Assembly: GCF_030269605.1 (NCBI RefSeq)
Contig: NZ_BSTQ01000007.1
Span: forward strand, 62,001 to 126,000
DNA length: 64,000 nucleotides
Reading direction: 5' to 3'
Origin: Lentzea sp. NBRC 105346
GTDB lineage: Bacteria > Actinomycetota > Actinomycetes > Mycobacteriales > Pseudonocardiaceae
Shown here: positions 63,401 to 64,000 of the stretch, one piece after another
Position numbering within the stretch: position 1 is the stretch's first letter
Layout: each line of letters begins with the position of its first letter
The notes under the pieces: generated by a model
What the model was told of the DNA's origin: nothing
Database searches by the model: none
The model's input: the letters and a program-made list of their open reading frames with translations, nothing else
Program-made: the position numbers and the translations under genes

Positions 63401-63835
63401 CTAGTCCTCGTAGAACGCGCCCTCACCCGGTACCCACCACCAGTGCGCCACGGTGCTGCGGGCCGACCAGGCGCGAACGTGCAGCCGGTCCCGCTCGACG
63501 TGCGCCCGCGGGTCGCTCTCGATCTTTCCGCCCCACGAGGTGAAGCGCAGGCCCTTCGCCGCACTCCACGACCACCCCGACAGCGTGCCGTCGGCTCCAC
63601 GGGCGAACACAAGCTGTTCGTCGCCGCGCACCAGCACCTCCGGAGCGCCGACGATCGAGCCGCCCCAGTCGGCGAAGTAGACGACGCCGTCAGATCCTCG
63701 CCACCAGTGGGACAACGTGTTCCGGTCCGAGCGCGCGAACACGTGCCCGTGGACGTGTCCCGGCTCGGAAACCGCAATGGGCCCGGCCACCATCATGATC
63801 GACGCCGTTATCCCCAGAACGAGCCATCGCCTCAT
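63401..63835 (-). CDS. Secreted beta-propeller (PLL)-like protein
   Basis: 144 residues: signal peptide (to about residue 22) and short repeats with the pattern HVFARSDRNTLSHWWR, VFARGADGTLSGWSW and VRAWSARSTVAHWWW separated by WGG motifs, as in PLL/fucolectin-type propeller blades. Only about three blades are present, so it may assemble as a multimer or be a shortened relative. Sugar binding is a family-based guess. Confidence 0.7.
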   Translation of the reverse strand: MRRWLVLGITASIMMVAGPIAVSEPGHVHGHVFARSDRNTLSHWWRGSDGVVYFADWGGSIVGAPEVLVRGDEQLVFARGADGTLSGWSWSAAKGLRFTSWGGKIESDPRAHVERDRLHVRAWSARSTVAHWWWVPGEGAFYED

Positions 63836-63889
63836 GTGACCAGGGTCGACGACCGGTCTGCAAGTCCTCTGCAAACCGCCTGCAAGTCG

Positions 63890-64000
63890 CTAGACGATCA
63901 ACCCGGCGGGCTTGCGGCGGACGTGCAGGCGGTAGCCGACGGGGAAGCTCAGCCCCGGCGTCGCCGCGATCGCGCGGTCCGCCACCTTCTCGGAGAACTC
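63890..64000 (-). CDS. C-terminal end of an unidentified protein
   Basis: The last 36 residues (ending PVGYRLHVRRKPAGLIV) of a gene entering from beyond the window. Too little to assign a family. The phrase resembles ends of some methyltransferases, but this is not reliable. Confidence 0.5.
   Translation of the reverse strand, partial: EFSEKVADRAIAATPGLSFPVGYRLHVRRKPAGLIV

Noticed and set aside
62413-63777. N-terminal extension of the aldo/keto reductase to 454 residues
   Set aside because: The extension is Arg/Thr-rich, overlaps the secreted propeller-like gene in another frame and lacks homologous features; GTG 63390 gives a standard reductase start.

Overview
The window is GC-rich, densely packed chromosomal DNA with strong third-position GC bias and many GTG/TTG starts. 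Mycothione reductase, a mycothiol-type DinB enzyme, the non-mevalonate isoprenoid genes, a DUF574 methyltransferase and an HspR-type box upstream of lon point to an actinomycete, most likely Pseudonocardiaceae (Lentzea/Saccharothrix-like; the family is inference). No rRNA, ordinary tRNA, CRISPR array, insertion sequence or phage gene was seen, and no stretch longer than about 300 bases lacks a gene.

Left part (1-16 kb). Positions 1-4361 hold a minus-strand small-molecule cluster: an AurF-like diiron oxygenase, a stand-alone amino acid:carrier-protein ligase (seryl-tRNA-synthetase relative), its carrier protein, a MaoC hydratase, a methyltransferase and a PIG-L deacetylase, with a DinB-like gene embedded on the other strand. 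Next come a serine-hydrolase-like protein that lacks its catalytic serine, two tandem trypsins with a leftover 3' end of a third, an M48 peptidase, an alpha/beta hydrolase and an ABC exporter. A TetR gene then faces an esterase plus a Vat-type streptogramin acetyltransferase, with one operator copy sitting in the spacer of each divergent promoter.

Middle (16-38 kb). Membrane proteins of unknown function carry a repeated 36-bp upstream element. Beside them is a stand-alone PheRS-like ligase (SrmL type) preceded by strongly structured DNA. Then follow DUF574, a P450, a sigma factor with a shortened region 2, lon with a HAIR-like box, secreted proteins, PEBP, mycothione reductase, and a series of transporters, regulators and hydrolases, with cobQ.

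Right part (38-64 kb). The familiar actinobacterial order map, penicillin-binding protein, GNAT, ispG, rseP, dxr is interrupted between GNAT and ispG by a complete four-gene lasso-peptide cluster (precursor, cyclase, RRE protein, peptidase) with its own promoter, just after an intrinsic terminator for ispG. Beyond dxr are a GlsB-like membrane protein, a DUF4241/DUF2185 protein, a two-component system whose kinase has an extra C-terminal exported domain, a potABCD polyamine operon, a Ser/Thr kinase, a secreted HExxH protein, a frameshifted PP2C, a FitAB/VapBC toxin-antitoxin pair with operator, rlmN, a PadR regulator, an aldo/keto reductase and a secreted beta-propeller-like protein.

The two most promising unstudied systems are the lasso cluster (predicted core GGSMGISFDGTHARWEYL) and the carrier-protein ligase/diiron-oxygenase cluster. 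The SrmL-type ligase with its structured upstream element is third.
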